Notes: generated by a model from the sequence alone, not told the origin. A DNA stretch of 20,266 bases from Paracoccaceae bacterium (GCA_021767525.1 JAASTF010000022.1:1-20266), one strand, 5' to 3'; positions 8,109 through 17,191 are shown, numbered from the stretch's first letter. A program made the numbers and translations.

Positions 8109-9245
8109 ATGAAACTTCTCATGGTGGGCGCCGGATTGTCAGGCGCCGTGATCGGCCGGAAACTGGCCGAGGCCGGGCATGACATCACCGTGGTCGATGC
8201 CCGCCCTCATGTGGCCGGCAACTGCCATACCGAGCGTGACGCCGAAACCGGCGTGATGGTGCATGTCTACGGGCCGCATATCTTTCACACCGACGACGCC
8301 GAGGTGTGGGACTATGTCACCGGGTTCGAGACGTTCAAGCCCTACAAGAACCGGGTCAAGACCACCTCGAAGGGGCAGGTCTTTTCGCTGCCGATCAACC
8401 TGCACACGATCAACCAGTTCTATGGCAAGACGCTGCGCCCCGACGAGGCGCGCGCCTTTATAGCCGAGGTGGCCGATACCTCGATCGAGGATCCGCAAAC
8501 CTTCGAGGAACAGGCGCTGCGCTTTGTCGGCCCCGACCTCTACGAGGCGTTCTTCAAGGGCTACACGATCAAGCAATGGGGCATGCACCCGTCCGAGCTG
8601 CCGGCCTCGATCCTCAAGCGGCTGCCGGTGCGGTTCAACTACGACGACAATTACTTTTTCCACAAGTTCCAGGGGATGCCGGAAAACGGCTATACCGCGA
8701 TGGTCGAACGGATCCTGGATCATCCGCGCATCTCAGTGCATCTGAACACCAGCTTCGCACGGGCCGAAAAGGACCAGTGGGATCACGTGTTCTATTCCGG
8801 CCCTCTGGACGGGTGGTTCGATTACGCGCTGGGGCGGCTGGGCTATCGCACGCTGGATTTCGAACGCTTCACCTATGACGGCGATTACCAGGGCTGCGCG
8901 GTGATGAATTACGGCGAAGAAAGCGTGCCCTATACCCGCATCACCGAGCACAAGCATTTCAGCCCCTGGGAAAGCCACGAGGGATCGGTGCTGTATCGCG
9001 AGTTTTCGCGCAGCTGCGGCGCAGACGACATTCCCTATTACCCGATCCGCCAGGTCAGGGAAAAGGCGCTGCTGGCCGATTACGTGGCCCGGGCCGAAAC
9101 CGAAAACGGCGTGACCTTCGTCGGCCGGCTGGGCACCTATCGCTATCTCGACATGGATGTGACCATCCGCGAGGCGCTGGACACCGCCGCGGCCTTCCTG
9201 GCCCAGGGTCAGGACACCCCGGCCTTCGTCAAGGCGCCGCTGTAA
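8109..9245 (+). CDS. glf: UDP-galactopyranose mutase
   Basis: Flavoenzyme that converts UDP-galactopyranose to UDP-galactofuranose in the cytoplasm. The 378 residues are typical of bacterial Glf. The FAD-binding Rossmann signature MVGAGLSGAVIG (5-16) is followed by the NAD(P)-binding-like strand VVDARPHVAGNC. Other family signatures are GPHIFHTDD, FKGYTIKQWG, TRITEHKHF (with the substrate-diphosphate arginine) and the C-terminal FVGRLGTYRYLDMDVTI. The ATG at 8109 is chosen over the upstream in-frame start at 8049 because the dinucleotide-binding strand starts right after it and a GGGGA element precedes it. The gene supplies the donor for the upstream GlfT2-like transferase. Galactofuranose is absent from many bacteria, so the pair marks a specialised surface polymer. 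Confidence 0.96.
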   Translation: MKLLMVGAGLSGAVIGRKLAEAGHDITVVDARPHVAGNCHTERDAETGVMVHVYGPHIFHTDDAEVWDYVTGFETFKPYKNRVKTTSKGQVFSLPINLHTINQFYGKTLRPDEARAFIAEVADTSIEDPQTFEEQALRFVGPDLYEAFFKGYTIKQWGMHPSELPASILKRLPVRFNYDDNYFFHKFQGMPENGYTAMVERILDHPRISVHLNTSFARAEKDQWDHVFYSGPLDGWFDYALGRLGYRTLDFERFTYDGDYQGCAVMNYGEESVPYTRITEHKHFSPWESHEGSVLYREFSRSCGADDIPYYPIRQVREKALLADYVARAETENGVTFVGRLGTYRYLDMDVTIREALDTAAAFLAQGQDTPAFVKAPL

Positions 9246-9564
9246 CGGGGCCCCGCGCCGGTAACGGCGCATGTCGAACCGCGCGCCGGTAACGGCGTAT
9301 TCTGAATCGCGCGCCGATAACGGCGCGACACAAAACCCCGGGCGATGTTTCAATTCCGCACCCCGGCGCGCAAGAATTTGCCCAAGACAGCCAGGTTTCG
9401 CACCGGGATCGGGCCCCGGCGCGCAGGATAGCAATTGTTTTTTGCCGCCAGGTTTGCGACTTGGACAGGCATATGCAGGATCGGGCCCCGCACGGGGGGC
9501 CGCAAAACAGGCATCAACGCCCTGAAAACACCGCAGGCAAAACACGAAAAACGGGGGTGGCGGC
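9246..9564 (+). promoter_or_regulatory. Repeat-rich leader/intergenic region before glmS
   Basis: 319 bp without a gene. The left part holds three tandem hairpins with a 28-bp period (listed separately). The right part has an imperfect internal duplication: CCCCGGCGCGCA occurs at 9361-9372 and 9414-9425, and GGATCGGGCCCCG at 9406-9418 and 9478-9490, each copy with a CCAGGTTT segment. A hairpin GGCCCC/GGGGCC (9484-9489/9496-9501) lies about 60 bases before the glmS start. I could not identify a clear promoter. Its position fits glmS leader regulation or termination after glf. Confidence 0.5.
9254..9327 (+). repeat. Three tandem 28-bp-period palindromic repeats
   Basis: CGCGCCGGTAACGGCG occurs at 9254-9269 and 9282-9297, and CGCGCCGATAACGGCG at 9310-9325. 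Each unit is an inverted repeat CGCCG-(G/A)TAA-CGGCG with a four-base loop; the first extends to a 6-bp stem and the third to 7 bp. The period is exactly 28 bp, with diverged spacers such as TGTCGAACC and TTCTGAATC. The array begins nine bases after the glf stop. It could act in RNA (stem-loops) or as tandem protein-binding sites. Confidence 0.85.
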
Positions 9565-11385
<1,821 letters not shown>

Positions 11386-11387
11386 CC

Positions 11388-11409
11388 GGCCCGCGCCAGG
11401 GCGCGGGCC
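11388..11409. terminator. Hairpin between convergent glmS and fibre module
   Basis: GGCCCGCGCC (11388-11397) and GGCGCGGGCC (11400-11409) form a perfect 10-bp inverted repeat directly after the glmS stop and before the end of the convergent 104-residue gene. There is no T-run on either side, so it would be a non-canonical, possibly bidirectional terminator. Confidence 0.6.
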
Positions 11410-11418
11410 GCGCGCCGT

Positions 11419-11733
11419 TCAGAACGCGTCGGCCAGGTCCGACAGGCCGGCAGGGGCTTCGGGCCAGGACGGGCTGTCGCCCGCGGCGATGGCGCGCCGG
11501 CATTCGGCCTGCATCGCCGCGATCCAGCCCCGCCCGGCCCGGAACACATCCATATCGGGCTTTTTCAGCGTGCCAAGGATCGCCGCTCCCTGGATGTTCA
11601 GCAGCGTGCGATCGTCCAGCACGGCGGTGATCCGCGCCGCACAGGCGGCCTTGATCCGTGCGGCGCGGGCGGTGTCGTTGCGGGTGGCCCGGTCCTGGGC
11701 CGTGATCAATCGGGACAGATCGACATTGCTCAT
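11419..11733 (-). CDS. Small protein of fibre module, unknown function
   Basis: 104 residues, family not named. The N-terminal half is Arg/Ala-rich and probably helical (SRLITAQDRATRNDTARAAR); the C-terminal half contains FRAGRGWIAAMQAECRRAIA and SWPEAP. The start ATG (11733-11731) overlaps the stop of the upstream 105-residue gene in an ATGA quartet, so its translation is coupled to that gene. Small last genes of this sort follow fibre genes in many alphaproteobacterial prophages and may serve as assembly chaperones. That role is inferred from position only. Confidence 0.65.
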   Translation of the reverse strand: MSNVDLSRLITAQDRATRNDTARAARIKAACAARITAVLDDRTLLNIQGAAILGTLKKPDMDVFRAGRGWIAAMQAECRRAIAAGDSPSWPEAPAGLSDLADAF

Positions 11734-12047
11734 GCGGCAGGCTCCTTCGGCAGGCTGTGCGGCGGCAGCGGGATGGTGCCGTCGCCAGTGACGGTGACGG
11801 GGCTGGGAAACAGAGTGTCTTGCGGCGCGTGGGCCCCGTGCGACAGCGCCAGCACCAGGTGCAGCATACCGTCTTCGCGGGTGACCGGCCCGGCGACCCA
11901 CGGGCTGGCCACGGCATCGGATGGCAATATCGCGCCCTCGGGCACGGCGCTGAAATCGAACAGCTCGCCATCGATTGTCAGCGTGTCGCCCTGGCGTTCG
12001 AAGACGGGCCGATGATCGTGGCGGATGGGGGATAGGGTGATCTTCAT
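11730..12047 (-). CDS. Small phage-type protein downstream of fibre gene
   Basis: 105 residues starting MKITLSPIRHD. The pattern of a beta-rich N-terminus (DTLTIDGELFDFSAVPEGAI) followed by DGMLHLVLALSHG resembles small proteins encoded immediately downstream of tail-fibre-like genes in proteobacterial prophages; I recall the pattern but cannot name a family. The open frame extends upstream, but the ATG at 12047 is clearly right: AAGGAGG lies seven bases before it and overlaps the stop region of the DUF2793 gene. The gene overlaps its downstream partner by four bases, so all three behave as one operon. It is unlikely to be enzymatic, since no catalytic motif is visible. Confidence 0.75.
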   Translation of the reverse strand: MKITLSPIRHDHRPVFERQGDTLTIDGELFDFSAVPEGAILPSDAVASPWVAGPVTREDGMLHLVLALSHGAHAPQDTLFPSPVTVTGDGTIPLPPHSLPKEPAA

Positions 12048-12058
12048 CTGGGCCTCCT

Positions 12059-13138
12059 TCAGAACCAGCGGCCAAGCGCCGTCATCACGAATGTCAGCGG
12101 CCCGGCGGGCTGGGTCAGGGATTGAACGTTGATCGAACAGAAATCGGTGCTGTTCTGGAACGCCCCGGGCGTCAGAAAGGCGTATTCCTTGATATGGCCG
12201 CAGATCGCCGGCAGATCCGAGAACGACGCCGCCCATTGCAGCACCGGCGATGTGCTCAGGCGGTATCCGCCGCCAAGCGCGACCCAGCTGGGGCTGGTCT
12301 CGGCATGGGTGCGCCAGCATATCTGCGTGCCGTCGGCAAAGCGCACATAGCTGCCGTTGGCGTTGCTGCCGCGTTCGATCACCGCACCTGTGGGCATCCC
12401 CCCCGTCTCACCGACAAAGCCCAGAAGGTTGCCCGGCCCATAGGCGTAATCGGCCCGCGCCAGCCGCCCCGGGGTGGTGTCGGTCGGGCCCGATTGCACC
12501 GCCGCGCCGCCGGCATGGCCGGTCGTGGCATCCAGCACCAGCGCCTCGGTCCAGGTGCTGCCATCCGGGCTGACCTTGATATGGAAGTCGGTGTCGCCCG
12601 CCAGGCCCATCTCGGCATGGCCCACCCAACCGGACTGGTAAAGCAGCGCACAGGTATCGGTGGCCGCTGCCTTGTTGATCTTCAACTGGTGGCCCGCGCC
12701 GGCATGGGAAAACAGGCTGGCTTCGGCGGCCACGGCCAGCCGGTTGACCGCGTCCGAGGCGGTGCCGATCCCCACCCCTTCGAGATTGTCCAGATCTGGC
12801 GTCATCGGCACCCAGGCCGCGCCATCGAAAACCACCGGCCTTGCAGCGCCCAGGTCCCAGGCGCGCCAGCCTTCTTGTGGGGGGGTGAAGTGCCAGTCGG
12901 GGTCGACCCATTGCGCCAGCTGGCCGCCCTGCCCGGCCCAGGCCCCCGTGGGCGCCGGGCCAAGCGCATGGATGTCACCCATGCCGGGCACGGCGGGCGG
13001 CGTTTCGCTGCCCAGCCCCGCAAGCACAAGCTGGGTCAACGCATCAAGCGATTGCAGCGCCTCGTTATGGGTGACGTGTTTCTGGGCTTGCGACGGGGCA
13101 ATCATCGGCAGGCCCAGCCGAGCGGTGGTGTTCGGCAT
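12059..13138 (-). CDS. DUF2793 protein, phage/GTA fibre-like
   Basis: 359 residues. The N-terminal region (about 5-95), with ARLGLPMIAPSQAQKHVTHNEAL and later TGAWAGQGGQLAQW and GWRAWDLG, matches DUF2793, found in alphaproteobacterial phages, prophages and gene-transfer-agent-related loci. The middle (about 130-205) has a repetitive, beta-rich composition. Residues 255-275, with RGSNANGSYVRFADGTQICW, match a motif typical of phage tail-fibre C-terminal domains, so this is probably a trimeric receptor-binding or spike protein. Start 13138 has GAGGA about nine bases upstream. Adsorption proteins of this sort often bind surface polysaccharide, which is notable in an exopolysaccharide region. No other phage structural genes are present in the window, so it is an isolated module. 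Confidence 0.82.
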   Translation of the reverse strand: MPNTTARLGLPMIAPSQAQKHVTHNEALQSLDALTQLVLAGLGSETPPAVPGMGDIHALGPAPTGAWAGQGGQLAQWVDPDWHFTPPQEGWRAWDLGAARPVVFDGAAWVPMTPDLDNLEGVGIGTASDAVNRLAVAAEASLFSHAGAGHQLKINKAAATDTCALLYQSGWVGHAEMGLAGDTDFHIKVSPDGSTWTEALVLDATTGHAGGAAVQSGPTDTTPGRLARADYAYGPGNLLGFVGETGGMPTGAVIERGSNANGSYVRFADGTQICWRTHAETSPSWVALGGGYRLSTSPVLQWAASFSDLPAICGHIKEYAFLTPGAFQNSTDFCSINVQSLTQPAGPLTFVMTALGRWF

Positions 13139-13227
13139 GGCGTGGCATCCTCGCGGGAATTTCGATCGACCCAGCGATAGCCTCGCCCGGTTTTACGCCT
13201 TCCTACCAGAGCGCGCTTTACCCGTTG

Positions 13228-14262
13228 TTAACCCTTTGCCATCCCGCGCCGCCGCAGCCAGCCCAAAAAGGCCTTGTCGGGATTCGACAGGCGTGCGCGC
13301 CCGGTATCGGCCCACCAGCCCTGCCACTCGGCCACCAAGGCATAGACATCCATTCCCGGGGCCTGGGCGCGGGCGGCCTCCAGCGCGTCGGGACTGACAT
13401 GGGGGGCATCCGCGCGCCCGGGCGCACCCCGGCGGGTGACGCGGATCACGTCTGCATCCTCTTCGGCCAGCTTGTAATCGGGCAGGTGGTTCTCGGCGAT
13501 CATCCGGCGGATCGCCGCGCGGAACACACGCAAGGGCGCGGTGCTGCCGGTTTTCTTGTGCAGGGTGGCCAGGCCGATACGCCATTCCGGCTGCCGGCCG
13601 CAATGCTTGCGGGCCAGCTCGTAGACCCGTCGCTCCAGCGGCTTGCGCAGGCGGAAATAGTCACGGCTCAGCGTCAGCACCGATTTCGCCAGTATCGCAC
13701 GGAACAGCCATTCGCTGAGCGTGACCACCACCGAGACCATGCGGCCGCCGCGCGACTTGCGCCGGATTTCCCATTCCTCGATCAGGCCGAAGCCGCGCGT
13801 GGTTTCCTCGCCACCCGTGGACAGGTTGGTGGTGATGCGGGTTCCGGCCAGCCGTTCGAAGGCTTCGCGCAGGCGCGTATAGCCGTCGCCGGACGTGTCG
13901 CGATTGGTGGCCACCAGCAGATCATGGGCCTTGAGATGCAGCGTGCGGCTGATTGTGCGGCCCGCATTCATGGCCGCCATCAGCTGGCTGATGCAGAAGA
14001 TCAGGATATCCTTGTCATGGATCGTCGCCCGGCCGCGCACGCTGGGGGTCACTTCGACCTCGATGCCGTTATGGGTATAGGACAGGATGCGCCGGTCGGG
14101 GCGGGTGGACAGCGAAAAGATCGGGTGCTCCATCGTCCCCAGGTCATCCTTGGGCGCCGCTGCGAAAATATCGCAGACGAAAAAATCGCCCGTCGGGTGC
14201 CGATCGGGCAGCAGCCCCCCTGCCCCCATGTGTTCCGGCATATCGCTTGATGCGCCTGTCAT
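13228..14262 (-). CDS. repA: Plasmid replication initiator RepA (RepA-I-like)
   Basis: 344 residues that resemble the 'replication initiator protein A' (RPA) family of roseobacter RepA-type plasmids. The conserved core starts near residue 45 (HPIFSLSTRPDRRILSYTHNG) and continues through KDILIFCISQLMAAMNAG, ATNRDTSGDGYTRLREAFERLAGTRITTNL and LRKPLERRVYELARKHCG, the winged-helix DNA-binding region. It should bind the iterons upstream of its own gene and start replication there. The ATG at 14262 has a purine-rich GGGGCGAGG upstream; a second ATG at 14241 has no ribosome binding site. The gene is divergent from parA-parB across a 447-bp origin region, the usual arrangement in this replicon class. 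Assignment to compatibility group I is inferred from its rml neighbours, not from a tree. Confidence 0.88.
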   Translation of the reverse strand: MTGASSDMPEHMGAGGLLPDRHPTGDFFVCDIFAAAPKDDLGTMEHPIFSLSTRPDRRILSYTHNGIEVEVTPSVRGRATIHDKDILIFCISQLMAAMNAGRTISRTLHLKAHDLLVATNRDTSGDGYTRLREAFERLAGTRITTNLSTGGEETTRGFGLIEEWEIRRKSRGGRMVSVVVTLSEWLFRAILAKSVLTLSRDYFRLRKPLERRVYELARKHCGRQPEWRIGLATLHKKTGSTAPLRVFRAAIRRMIAENHLPDYKLAEEDADVIRVTRRGAPGRADAPHVSPDALEAARAQAPGMDVYALVAEWQGWWADTGRARLSNPDKAFLGWLRRRGMAKG

Positions 14263-14329
14263 GATCCTCGCCCCGATTGCGCGCCGCGGGAAATCGCGAC
14301 GCCCAAGACCTGCCCGATGTTTTTTGCGC

Positions 14330-14346
14330 CCCCGATTCTATCGGGG
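14330..14346. promoter_or_regulatory. Palindrome in the repA upstream region
   Basis: CCCCGAT-TCT-ATCGGGG is a perfect 7-bp inverted repeat with a three-base loop, 68 bp upstream of the repA start. On the repA strand it contains the -10-like TAGAAT, so it could be an operator for repA autoregulation. It also contains one GANTC site (GATTC, 14334-14338). The role is inferred. Confidence 0.4.
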
Positions 14347-14368
14347 TTTCAGTGACACCACCCTAGAG

Positions 14369-14377
14369 TTATCCACA
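14369..14377 (+). promoter_or_regulatory. DnaA box
   Basis: TTATCCACA is a perfect match to the consensus DnaA-binding 9-mer, 36 bp from the first iteron. It suggests host DnaA takes part in opening this origin. I saw no second perfect copy in the intergenic region. Confidence 0.8.
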
Positions 14378-14412
14378 GCCCCGATCCAGCCCCACGGCCA
14401 GACCGTTTCGAC

Positions 14413-14478
14413 GGATCGGAGTCACTACGCCGTGGGATCAGAGTCGCTCTTTCGGGGGATCGGAATCGCAAGAGAAGA
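14413..14478 (+). repeat. Three 22-bp iterons, likely RepA-binding sites
   Basis: Direct repeats start at 14413 (GGATCGGAGTCAC), 14435 (GGATCAGAGTCGC) and 14457 (GGATCGGAATCGC). The spacing is exactly 22 bp, about two helical turns, so the sites lie on one face of the DNA. The first 13 bases of each unit are conserved and the last nine vary. Every unit contains a GANTC site at the same offset (14419, 14441, 14463). Placement beside a DnaA box upstream of repA identifies them as iterons. Confidence 0.85.
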
Positions 14479-14680
14479 TAAAAAAGCCCGCAACACCCCG
14501 TTTCGAAAGGTTTTGCTGCAATAGGCGAAACGCCGTAACACTAAATTAACGAAAAATAACACAAGACTTTTTTTCGCGCATCGCCCAAAGGCCTGAGAAC
14601 TGACGGCAAAACTCCGGATTTTCTGGAGAAAAATTAAAAAAGACACGTCAACCTGCGCTCTTTTCTTCCATGTTCGCCCT

Positions 14681-14700
14681 TTTTCCGTATACTGGGAAAA
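14681..14700 (+). promoter_or_regulatory. parA -10 element within an inverted repeat
   Basis: TATACT at 14688-14693 is a good -10 hexamer 16 bases before the ATG at 14710, so the leader would be very short. It is framed by TTTTCC (14681-14686) and GGAAAA (14695-14700), an inverted repeat suited to repressor binding; ParA proteins with an N-terminal DNA-binding domain often autorepress. No clear -35 is visible. Confidence 0.5.
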
Positions 14701-14709
14701 ACACAGAAC

Positions 14710-16104
14710 ATGACGGGGCGTCGCATGAGCAGCAAACTTCCTCCGTATCTCCAGATAGATCCAGATCAGGCCCTGGCTCAACTGGGGTCCGTGACCGCCA
14801 CGGGTGACTTCAAAACCATGGCCGAAGCCTGCGCGCGGGGTCGGGCAGATCTGGCCAGCCGCGGGCTTGAAGATACGGGCGGGCGCAGCCTGCGGCGATT
14901 TTCGACATGGGAAATCACCCGCTATCTGATCCCTGTCGCCACCGGCCATTTCCGCCGCGTGTTGAAACAGAACCCCGACCTGCCCCAAGGCCACTCCGAA
15001 ACCGAGGGCGGTGCCAAGTGGTTTACCCTGGACGAGGTGTTGCGCCTGCGTGCGCATTTCGCGGCAGAAGGATCCAAGGCGAAATCCTACCTGCCCTACC
15101 GGCCCGACGGGCAACCCGCAAAGATAGTGGCCGTGGCGAATTTCAAGGGCGGCGTCGGCAAGACATCAACCTGCGCCCACCTGGCGATGTCCGCCGCGCT
15201 GGATGGCTACAAGGTTCTGGTGATCGACCTGGACAGCCAGGGATCGATGACCTCGATCTTCGGGGGCAAGGTCACCGATGAATGGCAGACGGTCTTTCCC
15301 CTTCTGGCGCGGCACTACGCCACCCATTTGCGGGCCGACAACCAGCGCCGGCTGGATCGCGGCGATGCACCGGTGCCGCTGGACGATACGCTGACCGAGG
15401 CGCTTGAGGTCAAGACCGGGGACCTGGTGCAATCCACCCACTGGCCAAATATCGACCTGATCGGCGCCCAGTTGAACCTCTACTGGGCCGAATTCCAGAT
15501 TCCGGTCTGGCGGATGCAGGCGCGCGGCTGGAAGCTGTGGGATGCGCTGACCGACATTCTTGCCGCCGACGGAATCCTGTCATCGTATGATGTGATCTTT
15601 CTCGATACCCCCCCGGCCCTGGGCTACCTGACGATCAACGGGCTGGCCGCGTCGGATATCCTTTTGGTGCCGATGGGCGCCTCGTTTCTCGAGTTTGACT
15701 CGACCGGGCGTTTTTTCGACATGCTGCATTCCACCTTCGCCAGCATCGAAGAGGCCGAGAACATGGCCGCACGCGCCTTGGGCCGCGAGGGGCTGGCCTT
15801 TCAATGGGATGCCGTGCGGGCATTGATCACGCGCTATGACGGCACCCAGCAGGCCGAGCTGGCGGCGCTGATGCAGGCCTATCTGGGCTCTACCCTGTCG
15901 CCGCATCGCCAGGATTACACCGCGTTGATCGGCCAGGCCGGGGAAAGCGTGCAAGGCATCTACGAGGCCGATTACCGCGATTTCAACCGCGAAACCTATG
16001 TGCGAGGGCGCGAAACCTTCGATGCCACCTATGCCGCGTTCAAGGCGCTTTTGGTGGGCAGCTGGCGGCGCGATGTTCTGGCCGCTGCCGAGGCCGCGGA
16101 ATGA
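14710..16104 (+). CDS. parA: Plasmid partition ATPase ParA
   Basis: 464 residues, the long type Ia class with an N-terminal DNA-binding region. Residues about 60-120 (LRRFSTWEITRYLIPVATGH to KWFTLDEVLRLRAHF) look like a MerR/P1-ParA-type helix-turn-helix used for autorepression. The ATPase domain begins near 137, with deviant Walker A FKGGVGKTS (145-153), DLDSQGS (173-179) and the Walker B segment VIFLDTPPALGY. It moves plasmid copies apart together with ParB bound to parS. The ATG at 14710 is used; a second ATG at 14725 is possible, and neither has a strong ribosome binding site. It is divergent from repA and followed 82 bp later by parB. Confidence 0.95.
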   Translation: MTGRRMSSKLPPYLQIDPDQALAQLGSVTATGDFKTMAEACARGRADLASRGLEDTGGRSLRRFSTWEITRYLIPVATGHFRRVLKQNPDLPQGHSETEGGAKWFTLDEVLRLRAHFAAEGSKAKSYLPYRPDGQPAKIVAVANFKGGVGKTSTCAHLAMSAALDGYKVLVIDLDSQGSMTSIFGGKVTDEWQTVFPLLARHYATHLRADNQRRLDRGDAPVPLDDTLTEALEVKTGDLVQSTHWPNIDLIGAQLNLYWAEFQIPVWRMQARGWKLWDALTDILAADGILSSYDVIFLDTPPALGYLTINGLAASDILLVPMGASFLEFDSTGRFFDMLHSTFASIEEAENMAARALGREGLAFQWDAVRALITRYDGTQQAELAALMQAYLGSTLSPHRQDYTALIGQAGESVQGIYEADYRDFNRETYVRGRETFDATYAAFKALLVGSWRRDVLAAAEAAE

Positions 16105-16122
16105 CCGGCGTCTTCCGATTTC

Positions 16123-16138
16123 GTTTCGCGCGCGAAAC
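16123..16138. promoter_or_regulatory. parS-like palindrome, copy 1
   Basis: GTTTCGCGCGCGAAAC is a perfect 16-bp palindrome in the 82-bp parA-parB gap. Its outer arms (GTTTC/GAAAC) equal those of the chromosomal parS core GTTTCACGTGAAAC, with a GCGCGC centre instead. Two more identical copies lie nearby, so it is a very probable ParB-binding centromere site. Confidence 0.85.
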
Positions 16139-16186
16139 ATTTGTCGCCGCAATCATCCCCCGCCCATCAGCAAAAGGAAGCCCGGT

Positions 16187-17185
16187 ATGGCCAAACGCAA
16201 GCGTCTGAGCGCCCCGAACCCGATGTTTCTCGATGCCGCCGGCACCGCGCCCGCGGCAAGCCCGGCGCCTGGTCCGCGCGTGCCGATTGCCGATGTGGCC
16301 GGTGACAGCTCTGCCGCTGCCGCATTGGACGAGGTCACCCGCGAGCTGACACAGGCGCGTGAAGACGGCCGCCTGCTCGCCCGCCTGCCGCTGGCACGGG
16401 TGCAGCTGGATTACCTCGTGCGTGACCGCGTGGCGCTGGACGACGAAGACATGCAGGCGCTCGTCGCGTCGATCGCCGAGCGCGGCCAGCAAACCCCGAT
16501 CGAGGTGGTGGCGCTGGACGGGGGTGATTTCGGGCTGATCTCGGGCTGGCGGCGGTGCCAGGCCCTGGCGCAGCTTGCCGAGCGTGGCCTTGGCGACGGC
16601 ACCGTTCTTGCGATCGAACGGCGCCCCGAAGGTGCCTCGGACGCTTATCGTGCAATGGTCGAAGAAAACGAGATCCGGGCCGGGCTCAGCTATTTCGAAC
16701 GGGCCCGCATCGTACATGTGGCGGTGGCGCAGGGGGTTTATAAAAGCCAGAAAGAGGCGTTGCAGAGCCTGTTTTCCGCCGCCTCGCGGCCGCGACGTTC
16801 GAAGATCGGCAGTTTCGTCACCGTGGTGCAGGCGCTTGGCGACTGCCTGCGGTTTCCGCGCGCCATCGGCGAACGGTTGGGTCTGCGCCTGTCCAAGTTG
16901 ATCGAAACGCATCCCGCCGAGGTCGCGGCGCTGGTCCGCGATCTAAGGGATGACCCCAGCCCGACGCCCGAGCAGGAACAAGCCCGCCTGTCCCGCTGGG
17001 CGGCACAGGTCGAACAGGCAGGTCGCCCCCCTGCCCCGCGCCGGGCGCTGCCGGAAACCAGTACGCCACGCCCCGGGCTTTCGGCGCGCTATCACCCCGA
17101 GTCCAACAAGCTCGAGCTGTCGGGCAAGGCCCTGACCGAGGATATGCACCGCGCGTTGATGGCCTGGCTGAAAGACTGGAGCTAG
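16187..17185 (+). CDS. parB: Plasmid partition protein ParB
   Basis: 332 residues. The ParB/Srx N-terminal domain (about 68-165) has GQQTPIEVV (100-108), GLISGWRRCQAL (116-127), the arginine-rich CTP/DNA-linked patch, and EENEIRAGLSYFERARI (159-175). A helix-turn-helix region follows (about 180-245), then a Pro-rich linker and a C-terminal dimerisation segment. It should bind the palindromes next to it and stimulate ParA. The open frame reaches back into parA, but the ATG at 16187 is chosen for the AAGGAAG eight bases upstream and the typical basic N-terminus MAKRKRLSAPNPMF. It is convergent with the rml operon. Confidence 0.93.
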   Translation: MAKRKRLSAPNPMFLDAAGTAPAASPAPGPRVPIADVAGDSSAAAALDEVTRELTQAREDGRLLARLPLARVQLDYLVRDRVALDDEDMQALVASIAERGQQTPIEVVALDGGDFGLISGWRRCQALAQLAERGLGDGTVLAIERRPEGASDAYRAMVEENEIRAGLSYFERARIVHVAVAQGVYKSQKEALQSLFSAASRPRRSKIGSFVTVVQALGDCLRFPRAIGERLGLRLSKLIETHPAEVAALVRDLRDDPSPTPEQEQARLSRWAAQVEQAGRPPAPRRALPETSTPRPGLSARYHPESNKLELSGKALTEDMHRALMAWLKDWS

Positions 17186-17191
17186 AGTTCA

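Larger units (their letters stand above)
14263..14709. other. Putative replication origin (oriV) between repA and parA
   Basis: 447 bp with no credible gene. In order it holds the inverted repeat CCCCGAT/ATCGGGG (14330-14346), a perfect DnaA box (14369-14377), three 22-bp iterons (14413-14478), an inverted repeat CGTTTCG/CGAAACG (14499-14505/14526-14532), an AT-rich tract (about 14530-14650) that could be the unwinding element, and the parA promoter. DnaA box, iterons and AT-rich DNA together are the standard parts of an iteron origin. Confidence 0.8.

Noticed and set aside
6029..8188. 719-codon minus-strand open frame over the galactofuranosyltransferase
   Set aside because: No recognisable motif, and it is antisense to a gene with clear GT2 motifs and operon spacing.
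14263..14709. Possible small ORFs in the repA-parA gap
   Set aside because: The frames crossing it have no ribosome binding site or recognisable composition and would overlay iterons and the DnaA box.
15980..16020. CGCGAAAC half-sites near the 3' end of parA
   Set aside because: Only half of the palindrome is present each time, and the codons (RET) explain them; too weak to call parS.
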